Origin: Streptomyces xylophagus
Lineage (GTDB): Bacteria; Actinomycetota; Actinomycetes; Streptomycetales; Streptomycetaceae
Direction: 5' to 3'
Length of the DNA stretch: 64,000 nt
Assembly (NCBI RefSeq): GCF_000716435.1
Contig: NZ_JNWO01000042.1
Coordinates: 11,699-75,698 of the forward strand
Positions 50,159-59,481 of this stretch are shown here, piece by piece. The notes under the pieces were generated by a model. The model saw only the letters and a program-made list of their open reading frames with translations, did not search any database and was not told the DNA's origin. The stretch's first letter is position 1. Every line of letters starts with the position of its first letter. Both the position numbers and the translations under genes were made by a program.

Positions 50159-52089
50159 AGGAAGCCGGCCGGCGCCGTGCCCGTCGACTCGCGATCAGCA
50201 CGGTGGTCGTACTAGCCCTGGCCGGGATGAACGGGCCCTGGCTGTACAGATTCGGGACCGAGAGATACCACCAGTACGTCATCAACAAGCCCGAGTACAA
50301 AGCCGACAACGGGCACTGGGACATCATCGACTTCCCGAAGGAGTACCGGCAGGACACCATCCACGCGGTGCTCCTGCACACCGGGAAAGTGCTGCTCGTG
50401 GCGGGCTCGGGAAACAACCAGGACAACTTCAACGCCAAGAAGTTCGAGTCGCGGATCTGGGACCCCGTCAAGGGCACCATCAAGAAGATCCCCACGCCGG
50501 CCGACCTGTTCTGCACGGGCCACACCCAGCTCGCCAACGGCAACATCCTCATCGCGGGCGGCACCAAGAAGTACGAGAAGCTGAAGGGTGACGTCAAGAA
50601 GGCCGGCGGCGTCATGATTCTCTACAACGAGAACCCCGACAAGCCGATGACACTGCCCCAGGGCACCAAGTTCACCGGCAAGGCGAACGGCAAGACCTTC
50701 GTGTCCACGGACTCGGCGCTGATCCCGCGCGCGACAAAGGTGTTCGACAAGAAGACCGGCAAGTTCCTGCGGAACAACCCCGGTTACGCCCGGGTCGTCG
50801 TCGAGGCGCCGAAGGAGGGCACCAAGTACGAGACCGGCGCGCAGGACAACTACAGCGTCCAGGGGTTGACCGGCGCCGACGAGCGGAACACCTACGGCAT
50901 CGGCAACAAGTTCGGCCTGGACAAGCGGGACTTCGAGGGGATCAAGAACGCGTACGAGTTCGATCCGGTCGCCGAGAAGTACATCAAGGTCGATCCGATG
51001 AACGAGGCTCGGTGGTATCCCACGTTGACGACGCTGAGCGATGGGAAAATCCTCAGTGTTTCCGGGCTCGACGACATCGGGCAGTTGGTGCCGGGGAAGA
51101 ACGAGATCTTCGACCCGGCGACCAAGAAGTGGACGTACACGAAGACGAAGCGGCAGTTCCCTACGTATCCGGCGCTGTTCCTGATGGAGAACGGGAAGCT
51201 GTTCTACTCGGGGTCGAATGCGGGGTACGGGCCGGACAACGTGGGGCGTGATCCTGGTATTTGGGACGTCGACACCAACGCGTTCACCAAGGTGCCGGGG
51301 CTCAGTGACCCGAACATGTTGGAGACCTCGGCGACCGTGTTGTTGCCTCCGGCGCAGGACGAGAAGTACATGGTGATCGGGGGTGGGGGGGTCGGTGAGT
51401 CCAAGTTGTCGACCGCCAAGACTCGGCTGGTCGATCTGAAGGACGCCAATCCCAAGTTCGTGGACGGGCCTTCACTGGAGAAGGGGACCCGGTATCCGCA
51501 GACGTCGATCCTTCCCGATGACACGGTGCTCGTGTCTGGTGGGTCCGAGGATTATCGGGGGCGTGGCGAATCCGACATCCTTCAGGCTCGGCTTTATCAC
51601 CCCGACACGAATACCTTTGAGGAGGTCGCCGATCCGCTCGTGGGGCGGAACTATCACTCCGGGTCGATTCTGTTGCCGGACGGGCGGGTGATGTTCTTCG
51701 GGTCCAATCCGCTGTATGCGGACAAGGCGGACACGAAGCCGGGGGTATTTGAGCAGCGGATCGAGATTTATACGCCGCCGTATCTTTACCGGGATTCCCG
51801 TCCGGATCTCTCCGGGGGGCCTGAGTCGATCGCTCGGGGGGCGTCGGGGACGTTCACCTCGCAGCATGCTTCTTCTATCAAGAAGGTGCGGTTGATTCGG
51901 CCCAGCGCGTCTACGCATGTGACGGATGTTGATCAGCGGTCTATTGCGCTGGACTTCAAGGCGTCCGGGAACAAGATCACGGTGACTGTGCCGAAGGATC
52001 GGAATCTGGTGCAGTCGGGGTGGTACATGCTGTTTGTGGATGACGATCAGGGGACGCCGAGTAAGGCGCTGTGGGTGAAGGTGCCGTAG
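50155..52089 (+). CDS. glxA: Radical copper oxidase GlxA
   Basis: The 644-residue protein has an N-terminal membrane anchor (RLAISTVVVLALAGMNG) and galactose-oxidase-like Kelch repeats. Key residues of the Tyr-Cys cofactor are present: Cys near residue 120 in ADLFCTGHTQL and Tyr near 157 in GVMILYNE; further ligands are the Tyr-His of RNYHSGS and a later His in STHVTDVD. ATG overlaps the cslA stop (ATGA). GlxA oxidises the glycan made by CslA, and its loss blocks its deposition in S. lividans. Confidence 0.95.
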   Translation: MKEAGRRRARRLAISTVVVLALAGMNGPWLYRFGTERYHQYVINKPEYKADNGHWDIIDFPKEYRQDTIHAVLLHTGKVLLVAGSGNNQDNFNAKKFESRIWDPVKGTIKKIPTPADLFCTGHTQLANGNILIAGGTKKYEKLKGDVKKAGGVMILYNENPDKPMTLPQGTKFTGKANGKTFVSTDSALIPRATKVFDKKTGKFLRNNPGYARVVVEAPKEGTKYETGAQDNYSVQGLTGADERNTYGIGNKFGLDKRDFEGIKNAYEFDPVAEKYIKVDPMNEARWYPTLTTLSDGKILSVSGLDDIGQLVPGKNEIFDPATKKWTYTKTKRQFPTYPALFLMENGKLFYSGSNAGYGPDNVGRDPGIWDVDTNAFTKVPGLSDPNMLETSATVLLPPAQDEKYMVIGGGGVGESKLSTAKTRLVDLKDANPKFVDGPSLEKGTRYPQTSILPDDTVLVSGGSEDYRGRGESDILQARLYHPDTNTFEEVADPLVGRNYHSGSILLPDGRVMFFGSNPLYADKADTKPGVFEQRIEIYTPPYLYRDSRPDLSGGPESIARGASGTFTSQHASSIKKVRLIRPSASTHVTDVDQRSIALDFKASGNKITVTVPKDRNLVQSGWYMLFVDDDQGTPSKALWVKVP

Positions 52090-52107
52090 GGGTTGTGTTT
52101 TAGGTGC

Positions 52108-52160
52108 GGGTCCGTTGTGGCTGGTCGCGCAGTTCCCCGCGCCCCTAAAAGCAGGGGCGT
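52108..52160. repeat. Streptomyces REP-like palindromic repeat
   Basis: The segment GTGGCTGGTCGCGCAGTTCC followed by CCGCGCCCCT and a CGCCCCT / AGGGGCG hairpin is a common dispersed Streptomyces repeat. It sits between the convergent glxA and cslZ genes and could end transcription from both. Confidence 0.75.
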
Positions 52161-52171
52161 GGGGCCTGGCG

Positions 52172-53200
52172 CTAGTTGGAAGATTTGGCCAGCTTCAGTG
52201 CGTAACTCGCCCACCACTCGCCCGCCTTGGGGCCGCCCTTGCACTCGCCGTCCGACTCCCCCGGGCGTTTGATCCACAAGTAGGCGTCCACCAAGGGGTC
52301 TGCCGTTTTTGTGGTCGGGGTTTCGCCCAGGGACCTGCCCGGGGGGTTGCACCAGTTCTCGTCGGCCGCTCCGGCCGTATACGGTCCGTTGCCGTTGCGG
52401 CTGGTGTCGATGACGAAGTGTTTGTTGCCGACCTTGGACGAGAGTTGTTTGCCGTAGGCGATGGAGTCCTGGGTGGAGTAGAAGTTGGAGACGTTCACCG
52501 CGAAACCGTCGGCCTTGGCGATGCCTGCTCGCTCGAGGGGCTGGTAGATCTCGTCGGGGTGGCCCCAGCCTGCGTTTCCGGCGTCCAGGTAGACCTTGGT
52601 GTTCTTGAGGGACTTGAGCTTGCCGATGGCGTAGCTCAGGAGGTCGTAGCGCTCGTCCTGGTACTGGGCCGGGGTGCAGCCGTCCACCAGGTGCAGGATT
52701 GCGTCCGGTTCCAGGATCACCGTCGCCGAGCGGTCCGCGATGCCCTGGGCCACCGCGTCGATCCAGGTGCGGTAGGAGTCGCCGTCGCCCGCGCCGCCCT
52801 GGGAGTACTGGCCGCAGTCGCGGTGCGGGATGTTGTAGAGGACCAGGAGTGCGGTGCGGCCGGCCTGGTCGGCGGCCTCGGTGAAGCCCTCCGCCTCCGC
52901 CTTCGGGTTCTCGGGGCCGATCCACTCGCCGGTGGGCTGTTCGGCGATTTTCCTGATCTGTTCGGCGTCTGCGGTCTTGCCCGCCTTGGCGTAGGCGGCG
53001 ACCTGCCGGGCCGCGTTGGTGTCCGGGTTGACCCAGATCGGGTCGGCTCCCTTGGGCTGCTGGGTGATCTTCGCGTTCACGTCGGGTTTCTTGTCCCCGT
53101 CCCCGGAAGAGGAACACCCCGCGACGAGCAGTGCCGCCCCCAGGACCAGCGCCGACGCCCGCGTGCCGAAGAGGACCGGGGTCCCCTGGCTGCCGTACAT
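52172..53200 (-). CDS. cslZ: Glycoside hydrolase family 6 endoglucanase CslZ
   Basis: GGGGGAG four bases before ATG 53200. The 342-residue lipoprotein has lipobox VAGC and the GH6 barrel: LLVLYNIPHRDCGQYSQGG, VILEPDAILHL (catalytic Asp region), VYLDAGNAGWG, FVIDTSRNGNG and AYLWIKRPGESDGEC. It can cut beta-1,4-glucan and is thought to trim the glycan to allow its export through the wall. Convergent with glxA. Confidence 0.9.
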   Translation of the reverse strand: MYGSQGTPVLFGTRASALVLGAALLVAGCSSSGDGDKKPDVNAKITQQPKGADPIWVNPDTNAARQVAAYAKAGKTADAEQIRKIAEQPTGEWIGPENPKAEAEGFTEAADQAGRTALLVLYNIPHRDCGQYSQGGAGDGDSYRTWIDAVAQGIADRSATVILEPDAILHLVDGCTPAQYQDERYDLLSYAIGKLKSLKNTKVYLDAGNAGWGHPDEIYQPLERAGIAKADGFAVNVSNFYSTQDSIAYGKQLSSKVGNKHFVIDTSRNGNGPYTAGAADENWCNPPGRSLGETPTTKTADPLVDAYLWIKRPGESDGECKGGPKAGEWWASYALKLAKSSN

Positions 53201-53570
53201 CCAACTCCCCCTTGGCTGTACCGATCCAAGGCTCAATCGTGACATACGTGGCGTGCCGCCCACGAGAACACCTGGAGGGTTGTCGGCGGGCTGTTACAGG
53301 ACTTCCTAGAACCTTGAACCACCTGGGCATATGACAGGGAGCTACCACACCGGGACATGGCGTCATTCGCCCCCTAGGCCCGGGCACTCATTCGTTCTAG
53401 AGTCGTTGCCAGCGGCCCCAGCCCCCGGTCAGTTGACATCCTCCACCAGTGGTTTTCCAGACCTCCCGCGCCGTTCGCCGGGTTACTCCCGCAACCCGTG
53501 CGCGTGCGGTTGAGGACCAGCCCGGTCGGCGGCTTCAGGGGGGAAGCAGGTCGTCGGCCGGGCTCGGTTG
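53201..53570. other. Intergenic region upstream of cslZ
   Basis: Holds the cslZ promoter and the downstream end of the sortase gene. Open frames across it have no start signal and Arg-rich products; nothing else recognised. Confidence 0.4.
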
Positions 53571-54254
53571 TCACACCCCGGTTCCGCTGAGGTAGGCGGA
53601 CACGATCACGTTCGCCGTGTAGCTGCGGCTGGCGCGGTCGAAGGTGCCGCCGCAGGTGATGAGGCGTAGTTCGGCGCGGCCCGACTGCCGGACGCCGTAG
53701 GCCTGTTGGGCGTCGAAGTGGTCGCGGGTCAGGACGCGTACGTCGTCGACGGTGAACTCGGCGACCTTGCCGTCGTCGCGGATCACGCGGATCGTCTGGC
53801 CGGGGCGCAGCGTGCTGAGCTTGTAGAAGACGGCGGGCCGGGTCTCGGTGTCTACGTGTCCGACCATCAGCGCGGTTCCGGCGGCCCCGGGCCGCACCCC
53901 GTTCCCGTACCAGCCGACGACGCCCGCCTGGTCGAACGGCGGTGGGTCGATCGCGCCCTGCGCGTCGAGCGGGCGGGCCACGACCGGTGCCTGCACGGCC
54001 AGTTGGGGAATGTCGATGCGCTGGGGCAGCGCGTCCCCCAACGGCTTTGCCGCGGGCGGCAGTTCGGCCTCCGGGGGCCTCCCTACGGCCGCCACGTCGC
54101 CGGTCGTCGGCGCGGATATGCCCTGCCGTATGTCGGTCAGGTCCTGCCCCCACAGCCACAGCCCGAGCAGCAGAACGGCCCAGGCCACCCCGGTCAACAG
54201 CCGTCCGGTGCCGGAGGAACGCTCGTGCTCGGGAGGTCGGTCGTGATCGAACAT
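53571..54254 (-). CDS. Class E/F-type sortase
   Basis: The 227-residue transpeptidase has an N-terminal membrane helix (GVAWAVLLLGLWLWG), then the sortase barrel with MVGHVDT (catalytic His near residue 135), LRLITCGG (nucleophilic Cys near 202) and DRASRSYTANVIV (Arg). Actinobacterial sortases of this type join LAxTG- or LPxTG-ending proteins to the cell wall. It starts six bases after the stop of a secreted-protein gene. Confidence 0.85.
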   Translation of the reverse strand: MFDHDRPPEHERSSGTGRLLTGVAWAVLLLGLWLWGQDLTDIRQGISAPTTGDVAAVGRPPEAELPPAAKPLGDALPQRIDIPQLAVQAPVVARPLDAQGAIDPPPFDQAGVVGWYGNGVRPGAAGTALMVGHVDTETRPAVFYKLSTLRPGQTIRVIRDDGKVAEFTVDDVRVLTRDHFDAQQAYGVRQSGRAELRLITCGGTFDRASRSYTANVIVSAYLSGTGV

Positions 54255-54260
54255 CGCCGG

Positions 54261-54803
54261 TCAGTCCGCTCTACGGCTCCGGCGGGCGCTGCGCAGCGCA
54301 ACGGCCGCCGCGGCGACACCGGCCAGCAAGAGCCCGACCACCGCGTGCCCGGTACCGGGCCCCGCCGCGCGGGCGTCCACGGCGGCGAGGTGCGCGGTAC
54401 CGCCACCGCCCGCGTGGACGGGGGCGACGGGTGAGGCGGGGGTGGACGGGGGCGCCGACGGGGACTGCGACGCGTTTTCTACGACCGTGATGGCGCCCTT
54501 GACCGTCACGCTCCCGCAGGTGATCTTCACGTCGTAGTTGCCCGGCTCCAGTGAGCCGCGGACCCGGGTCTCGCCGGCGAGGGTGCCCGCGGCGCCGACC
54601 AGTTTGGCGTCGGCGACGAACGCGTCCGACGCCGCCGTGCCCGTCGTACCGGCACAGCCGCTGATCCTGAGCGCGACATCGGCGCCGGGGGCCGGGGAGG
54701 CGGGGGTCACCGTGACGCCGCCTCCGTCCGCCGCGTACGCCGTCGGGGTGAGCGCCGCGAAGATCGCCGCACCCGCACAGAGAGTGACTTTCAGTGAGCC
54801 CAT
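54261..54803 (-). CDS. Secreted protein with C-terminal membrane helix, sortase neighbour
   Basis: The 180-residue product has a signal peptide (VTLCAGAAIFAALTPTAYA), a beta-sandwich domain with two cysteines (LRISGCAG, VKITCGS), a Pro/Ser/Ala linker, and a C-terminal helix followed by RRSRRAD. There is no clear LPxTG/LAxTG motif (a GTGHAVVG precedes the helix), so it may be membrane-anchored rather than a sortase substrate. Coupled with the sortase gene. Confidence 0.75.
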   Translation of the reverse strand: MGSLKVTLCAGAAIFAALTPTAYAADGGGVTVTPASPAPGADVALRISGCAGTTGTAASDAFVADAKLVGAAGTLAGETRVRGSLEPGNYDVKITCGSVTVKGAITVVENASQSPSAPPSTPASPVAPVHAGGGGTAHLAAVDARAAGPGTGHAVVGLLLAGVAAAAVALRSARRSRRAD

Positions 54804-54949
54804 CGTGAACCTCCAGATATCTGGAGACTCCTCCTCGGAACGGACGCGCGCATCCTCAGCCGCGCCCGGCTGCTCCGTATGGGGGACGGCGCCGGAAGGT
54901 GCATAGCATGGTCACCTCACATGCCCGCGTACCGCAGGAGTGCCCACCC

Positions 54950-55729
54950 ATGACAGAGCGCAAGCCCATCGAATCGTGGCTCACCGACATGGACGGGGTG
55001 CTGATGCACGAGGGCGTCCCGGTGCCCGGCGCGGACGCGTTCATCAAGAAGCTCCGCGAGACGGGACGTCCGTTCCTGGTCCTCACCAACAACTCGATCT
55101 ACACCGCGCGCGACCTCCACGCCCGGCTGAGCCGGATCGGCCTGGACGTGCCGGTGGAGAACATCTGGACCTCGGCCCTGGCCACCGCCGCCTTCCTGGA
55201 CAACCAGCACCCCGGCGGCACCGCGTACGTGATCGGCGAGGCCGGACTGACGACGGCACTGCACGACGCGGGCTACGTACTGACCGACTCGGACCCCGAC
55301 TTCGTGATCCTGGGCGAGACCCGGACCTACTCCTTCGAGGCCCTGACGAAGGCGATCCGGTTGATCAACAACGGGGCCCGGTTCATCGCCACCAACCCCG
55401 ACAACACCGGGCCCTCCCCCGAGGGTGCCCTCCCCGCGACCGGTTCGGTCGCCGCCCTGATCACCAAGGCCACCGGCAAGGAGCCGTACTTCGTCGGCAA
55501 GCCGAACCCCCTGATGATGCGCAGCGCGCTGAACACCATCGGCGCGCACTCGGAGACGAGCGCCATGATCGGCGACCGCATGGACACCGACGTACTGGCC
55601 GGTCTTGAGGCGGGCATGACGACCTTCCTCGTGCTGACCGGCCTGACGACCAAGGCCGACCTCGACCGCTATCCGTACCGGCCCACGAAGGTCGTGGACT
55701 CCATCGCGGACATCGTGGACCTCGTCTGA
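54950..55729 (+). CDS. HAD-IIA (NagD-like) phosphatase
   Basis: The 259-residue protein has SWLTDMDGVLMHEG (nucleophile Asp and acid/base Asp), FLVLTNNSIYTARDL, a C2-type cap, and GKPNPLMMR and MIGDRMDTDVLAG (Lys and Asp pair). It matches the NagD group, which removes phosphate from sugar phosphates or nucleotides. GGAG lies nine bases before the ATG. Single gene. Confidence 0.9.
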   Translation: MTERKPIESWLTDMDGVLMHEGVPVPGADAFIKKLRETGRPFLVLTNNSIYTARDLHARLSRIGLDVPVENIWTSALATAAFLDNQHPGGTAYVIGEAGLTTALHDAGYVLTDSDPDFVILGETRTYSFEALTKAIRLINNGARFIATNPDNTGPSPEGALPATGSVAALITKATGKEPYFVGKPNPLMMRSALNTIGAHSETSAMIGDRMDTDVLAGLEAGMTTFLVLTGLTTKADLDRYPYRPTKVVDSIADIVDLV

Positions 55730-55752
55730 CGGTCGGGGTCAGGGTCAGCGGG

Positions 55753-56805
55753 TCAGCTTCCGGTGGCTTCCTGCCACGACTCGACGTACGAGGTCAGGTT
55801 CTTGTCGATCTCGGTCCAGTCCGGCTGGAAGATCTGGACGCCGGCCATGAGCTTGGTGAGGGCCATCGCGTTGGCATCGGTGGCTTTGACGTCCTGCCGG
55901 GCGCTGAAGCCACCGCCGATCTCGCTGACCTGCTGCTGCGCCGTGCGGCTCAGCATGAAGTCGAGGAGCTTCTTGCCGTTGGCGCTGTGCGGGGCCTTGG
56001 TGACGAGTCCGGCCGCGTACGGCAGCGCGAAGGTGGTCGGCTGTCCGCCCTTCTTCGCCGGGAACCAGATCCCGAGGTTCGGCATGGTCTTGGACTGGGC
56101 GTAGTTCATCTGCACATCGCCGTTGGCGACGAGCAGTTCACCCTTGTCGACCTTGGGCGCGAGCTTGCCGGTGGAGGCGGACGGGCCGACGTTGTTGGCC
56201 TGGAGCTTCTTCAGATAGGCGAGGGCCGCGTCCTTCCCGCCGAAATCATGAATCGCCTTGATCAGTACGGCGGTTCCGTCGCCGGCGACTCCGGGCGTGG
56301 AGTACTGGAGCTTGTTCTTGTACGTGCCGTCGAGGAGTTCGTCCCAGGTGGTGGGCGCCTGGGTGAGCTGCTTCTTGTTGTAGACGAACCCGAAGTAGTT
56401 GTTGACGACGGAGGTCCAGGTGCCGTCCGCCGCCTTGTCGGCGCCGCTCACCTGATCGGCGCCCGCCGGGGTGTACTTCTGCAACACCCCTTTCCCGTCG
56501 GCCTGTTGGATGAACGGCGGCAGGGTGACCAGGACATCGGCCTGCGGGTTGGTCTTCTCGCGGACGGCACGCTGCACCATCTCGCCGGAGCCGCCCTCCA
56601 CGTACTCGACCTTGATGCCGGTCTGCTTCTCGAAGTCCTTGAAGATCTCGTCGTACCAGCCGTCGCCGTTCTCGCCCTTGAGCCCGTCGGCGCTGTAGAC
56701 GGTGACGACCTTGGCGTCGGAGGCGGCGGAGGTGCCGGCGCAGGCGGTGAGGGGTGCGGCCAGCAGACAGAGGGCTACGGCGGCTGTGAGGCTGTTTCTG
56801 GGCAT
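55753..56805 (-). CDS. phnS: 2-aminoethylphosphonate-type ABC binding protein
   Basis: The 350-residue lipoprotein (lipobox LTACAG) is an iron/thiamine/AEP-type extracellular binding protein: VVTVYSADGLKGENGDGWYDE, VEGGSGEMVQRAVREK, ADVLVTLPPFIQQ, GFVYNKKQLTQAPTTWDELL. Position with phosphonatase-like and FAD oxidoreductase genes supports aminoethylphosphonate or a related phosphonate as ligand. AAGGAG precedes the ATG. Confidence 0.75.
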   Translation of the reverse strand: MPRNSLTAAVALCLLAAPLTACAGTSAASDAKVVTVYSADGLKGENGDGWYDEIFKDFEKQTGIKVEYVEGGSGEMVQRAVREKTNPQADVLVTLPPFIQQADGKGVLQKYTPAGADQVSGADKAADGTWTSVVNNYFGFVYNKKQLTQAPTTWDELLDGTYKNKLQYSTPGVAGDGTAVLIKAIHDFGGKDAALAYLKKLQANNVGPSASTGKLAPKVDKGELLVANGDVQMNYAQSKTMPNLGIWFPAKKGGQPTTFALPYAAGLVTKAPHSANGKKLLDFMLSRTAQQQVSEIGGGFSARQDVKATDANAMALTKLMAGVQIFQPDWTEIDKNLTSYVESWQEATGS

Positions 56806-56845
56806 GGCGAGGTGAACTCCTTGCGTGGCAGGGGTGGTTGAGGGT

Positions 56846-57643
56846 TCAGCGGTACGAGGCCCGGGTGCGGACCCGGGAGACGATGAGCAGGACGAGCAGG
56901 GTCGCCGTCATCAGGACCACGGCGAGTGCGGACCCGGCGAAGAGGGCGCCGCGGTCGGTGGCCGAGTAGATCAGGACCGGAAGCGTGGTCCAGTCGGGCG
57001 GATAGAGCATCATCGTGGCGCTCAACTCGCCCATGGACAGGGCGAAGCAGAGGCCCGCGGCGGCGGTGAGCGAGGGCAGCAGCAGGGGCAGCCGGATGCG
57101 CCACAGGACGTAGACGGGCCGCGCACCGAGGGAGGCGGCGGCCTGTTCGTAGGCCGGATCGAGGCGGACGATCGCCGCCGACACGGACTGGTGGGCGAAG
57201 GCGGTCACGAGCACGGCATGGGCGAGGATCACGATCCACCGGGTGCCGTTGAGCAGCACCGGCGGCTTGGAGAACGCCACCAGGATCGCGAGCCCGACCA
57301 CGACCGAGGGCACGGCGACCGGCAGCACGAACAGGGCGTCCAGCAGCCTGCGTTGACGCTTCTTGAGCCCGGCGGCGGCGAGCGCGGCCCAGGTGCCGAC
57401 GGTGAGCGCGAGCAGGCTCGCGGTGAGGGCGGTGACCAGGCTGGTGGTGAGCGCCTGGAGGGCCTCGCCCCGGGTGGCGGCGGTGTAGTGGGAGACGGTG
57501 AACCCGGAGGGCAGCACGCCGGACCAGTTGGTGGCGAAGGAGGCGCCGAGGACGACGAGGAGGGGCAGCGCGAAGAGGGGCAGAAAGAGGACGGCGAAGA
57601 CCAGCCAGACAGCCCACTTCGCCTTGCGGCTATGCACCAACAC
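56846..57643 (-). CDS. phnV: ABC permease, AEP-type (PhnV-like)
   Basis: Six membrane segments in 265 residues; coupling loop VRLDPAYEQAAASLGARPVY. The GTG start overlaps the other permease by 14 bases. Forms the membrane channel with PhnU-like. Confidence 0.75.
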   Translation of the reverse strand: MLVHSRKAKWAVWLVFAVLFLPLFALPLLVVLGASFATNWSGVLPSGFTVSHYTAATRGEALQALTTSLVTALTASLLALTVGTWAALAAAGLKKRQRRLLDALFVLPVAVPSVVVGLAILVAFSKPPVLLNGTRWIVILAHAVLVTAFAHQSVSAAIVRLDPAYEQAAASLGARPVYVLWRIRLPLLLPSLTAAAGLCFALSMGELSATMMLYPPDWTTLPVLIYSATDRGALFAGSALAVVLMTATLLVLLIVSRVRTRASYR

Positions 57644-58445
57644 GGCGGCTCACCACCCGGTAGAGGCCGTAAAGCCCCACGGATATAAGGACGTTGACGA
57701 CGGCGACCACACACGCGCCCGGGTAGTCCGACTCGAGGATCGCCTTGCTGTAGACGAGCATGGGCAGAGTCGTGACCCCTTTCGCGCCCGTGAACAGCAC
57801 GATCCCGAACTCGTTGAGACAGAGGACGAGGACGAGACTCCCGCCGGCGGCGAGCGCGGGCAGCGCCTCCGGCAGGATCACCTGCCGGATGATCCGCGGC
57901 GCCCGAGCCCCGAGACTCGAAGCCGCCTCCAACTGCGCGGTGTCCACCTGCGAGAACGCGGCGAGCACCGGCCGCATCACGAACGGCGTGAAGTAGGTGA
58001 CCTCCGCGAGCAGCACCCCCCAGGGCGTGGCGAGGAACTGGAACGACCCGACGATCCCGGTGGTGCCGTAGATGAACAGCAGGGCGAGCGTGATCAGGAA
58101 GGAGGGGAACGAGAGATACACGTCGATGAACCGCGCGACCGTCCGCGCCCCGGGAAACGGCACGAACGCGATGACCAACGCGAGCACAAACCCGAGGACC
58201 AGACACTCGAGGGTCGAGACGACGGCGATCCAGACGGTGGTCCAGAGGGCGGTACGGAAGAGTTCGGAGGCGAAGACATCCCCGTAGGCGGTGCCTGGCT
58301 GAAAGGACTGCTGAACAACGAGGGCGAGCGGGTAAAGGAAAAGGAGGGTGAGGATGAGAACTGGCGGCAGGGCGACCCCCAAGGGGCGCGGGGAACTGCG
58401 CGCCCAACCCCCACCGCCCCGCACCCGACGAACAACCTCACTCAT
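57630..58445 (-). CDS. phnU: ABC permease, AEP-type (PhnU-like)
   Basis: From ATG 58445, inside the end of the ATPase gene, 271 residues: LILTLLFLYPLALVVQQSF, a loop QLEAASSLGARAPRIIRQV and six membrane segments. The first 25 residues include RSSPRPLG, encoded by a dispersed Streptomyces repeat rather than by conserved permease sequence. Confidence 0.75.
   Translation of the reverse strand: MSEVVRRVRGGGGWARSSPRPLGVALPPVLILTLLFLYPLALVVQQSFQPGTAYGDVFASELFRTALWTTVWIAVVSTLECLVLGFVLALVIAFVPFPGARTVARFIDVYLSFPSFLITLALLFIYGTTGIVGSFQFLATPWGVLLAEVTYFTPFVMRPVLAAFSQVDTAQLEAASSLGARAPRIIRQVILPEALPALAAGGSLVLVLCLNEFGIVLFTGAKGVTTLPMLVYSKAILESDYPGACVVAVVNVLISVGLYGLYRVVSRRVGA
58378..58420. repeat. Streptomyces REP-like repeat inside phnU
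   Basis: Minus-strand GGGCGCGCAGTTCCCCGCGCC then CCTT matches the repeat at 52108-52160. It lies in the first codons of the permease gene. Confidence 0.7.
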
Positions 58446-59481
58446 CGCCAACTCCAACAGACAGCAACACCGCATCCTCGGGCGCGAAATGCAACATCAC
58501 CGCGTCCCCATACACAGGCGGCTTCTTCAGTTCCGGCACGTCAGCCACAACCCGGTGCCCATCCACATCGACGTAGAGCCGGTGCGTGGCCCCGCGCCAC
58601 TGAATCTCCCGTACGACACCCGCGAGTTGGTTGGGCCCAGCGCCGAGACCAACAAGATGCGGCCGCACGCACAAGGTCGCCGCCCCCGGCACAACCCCCC
58701 GCACCTCAACCCGCCGCTCCCCGAAGAACACCCCCCGCTCCCCCACCGTCACCGGCAACAGATTCGCGCTCCCGACGAAGGACGCCGTGAACTCACTCTT
58801 CGGCGCCCGGTACAGCTCGCGCGGCGTCCCGCACTCCTGAAGCCGCGCCCGGTCCATCACGGCAATCCGATCGGCCAGAGTGAGCGCCTCGACCTGGTCA
58901 TGCGTGACGTAGAGAATCGACACCTCGGGCAACTCCCGGTGCAGCCGGGAAAGTTCAGCGAGCATCCCGGACCGCAGCTGCGCGTCAAGCGCGGAAAGGG
59001 GCTCGTCGAGAAGAAGAACGCCGGGCCGGATCGCCAACGCCCGCGCGATCGCAACGCGTTGCTGCTGCCCGCCGGACAACTCGCGAGGATACCGGCGCCC
59101 GTACTCCGCCATGCCGACCATCTCCAGCGCCTCGGCAACCCGGGTACGGATCTCCCCTCGCGCCACCTTCCGCGCCTTGAGCCCGAACGCCACGTTGTCC
59201 TCGACGCGCAGATGCGGGAACAGGGCGTACTGCTGCACCACCATCCCGACCCCCCGCAGGTACGGCGGCAGGTCGGTGACATCGCGTCCGCCGAGGAACA
59301 CCCGCCCGGAAGCGGGCCGTACGAACCCGGCGACCGCACGCAGCGCGGTGGTCTTGCCGGAGCCGGACGGCCCGAGCAGCGCCATGACCTCGCCGGGTGC
59401 GACGGTGAGATCGAGGGAGTCGAGGACGACGTTGCCGTCGTAGGCGACGGTGACCGAGTCGAAGCGGATGCCGTCGGTCAT
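58438..59481 (-). CDS. phnT: ABC ATPase, AEP-type (PhnT-like)
   Basis: The 347-residue ATPase has Walker A LLGPSGSGKTTALR, Q-loop QQYALFPHLRVEDNV, signature LSGGQQQRVAIARAL, Walker B LLLDEPLSALDAQLR, and a C-terminal TOBE-type domain (VRPHLVGLGAGPNQLAGVV). ATG overlaps the phosphonatase-like gene by four bases. Confidence 0.85.
   Translation of the reverse strand: MTDGIRFDSVTVAYDGNVVLDSLDLTVAPGEVMALLGPSGSGKTTALRAVAGFVRPASGRVFLGGRDVTDLPPYLRGVGMVVQQYALFPHLRVEDNVAFGLKARKVARGEIRTRVAEALEMVGMAEYGRRYPRELSGGQQQRVAIARALAIRPGVLLLDEPLSALDAQLRSGMLAELSRLHRELPEVSILYVTHDQVEALTLADRIAVMDRARLQECGTPRELYRAPKSEFTASFVGSANLLPVTVGERGVFFGERRVEVRGVVPGAATLCVRPHLVGLGAGPNQLAGVVREIQWRGATHRLYVDVDGHRVVADVPELKKPPVYGDAVMLHFAPEDAVLLSVGVGDE

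Noticed and set aside
53374..54159. 261-codon minus-strand frame overlapping the sortase
   Set aside because: Arg-rich alternative frame; the sortase catalytic motifs are in the other frame.
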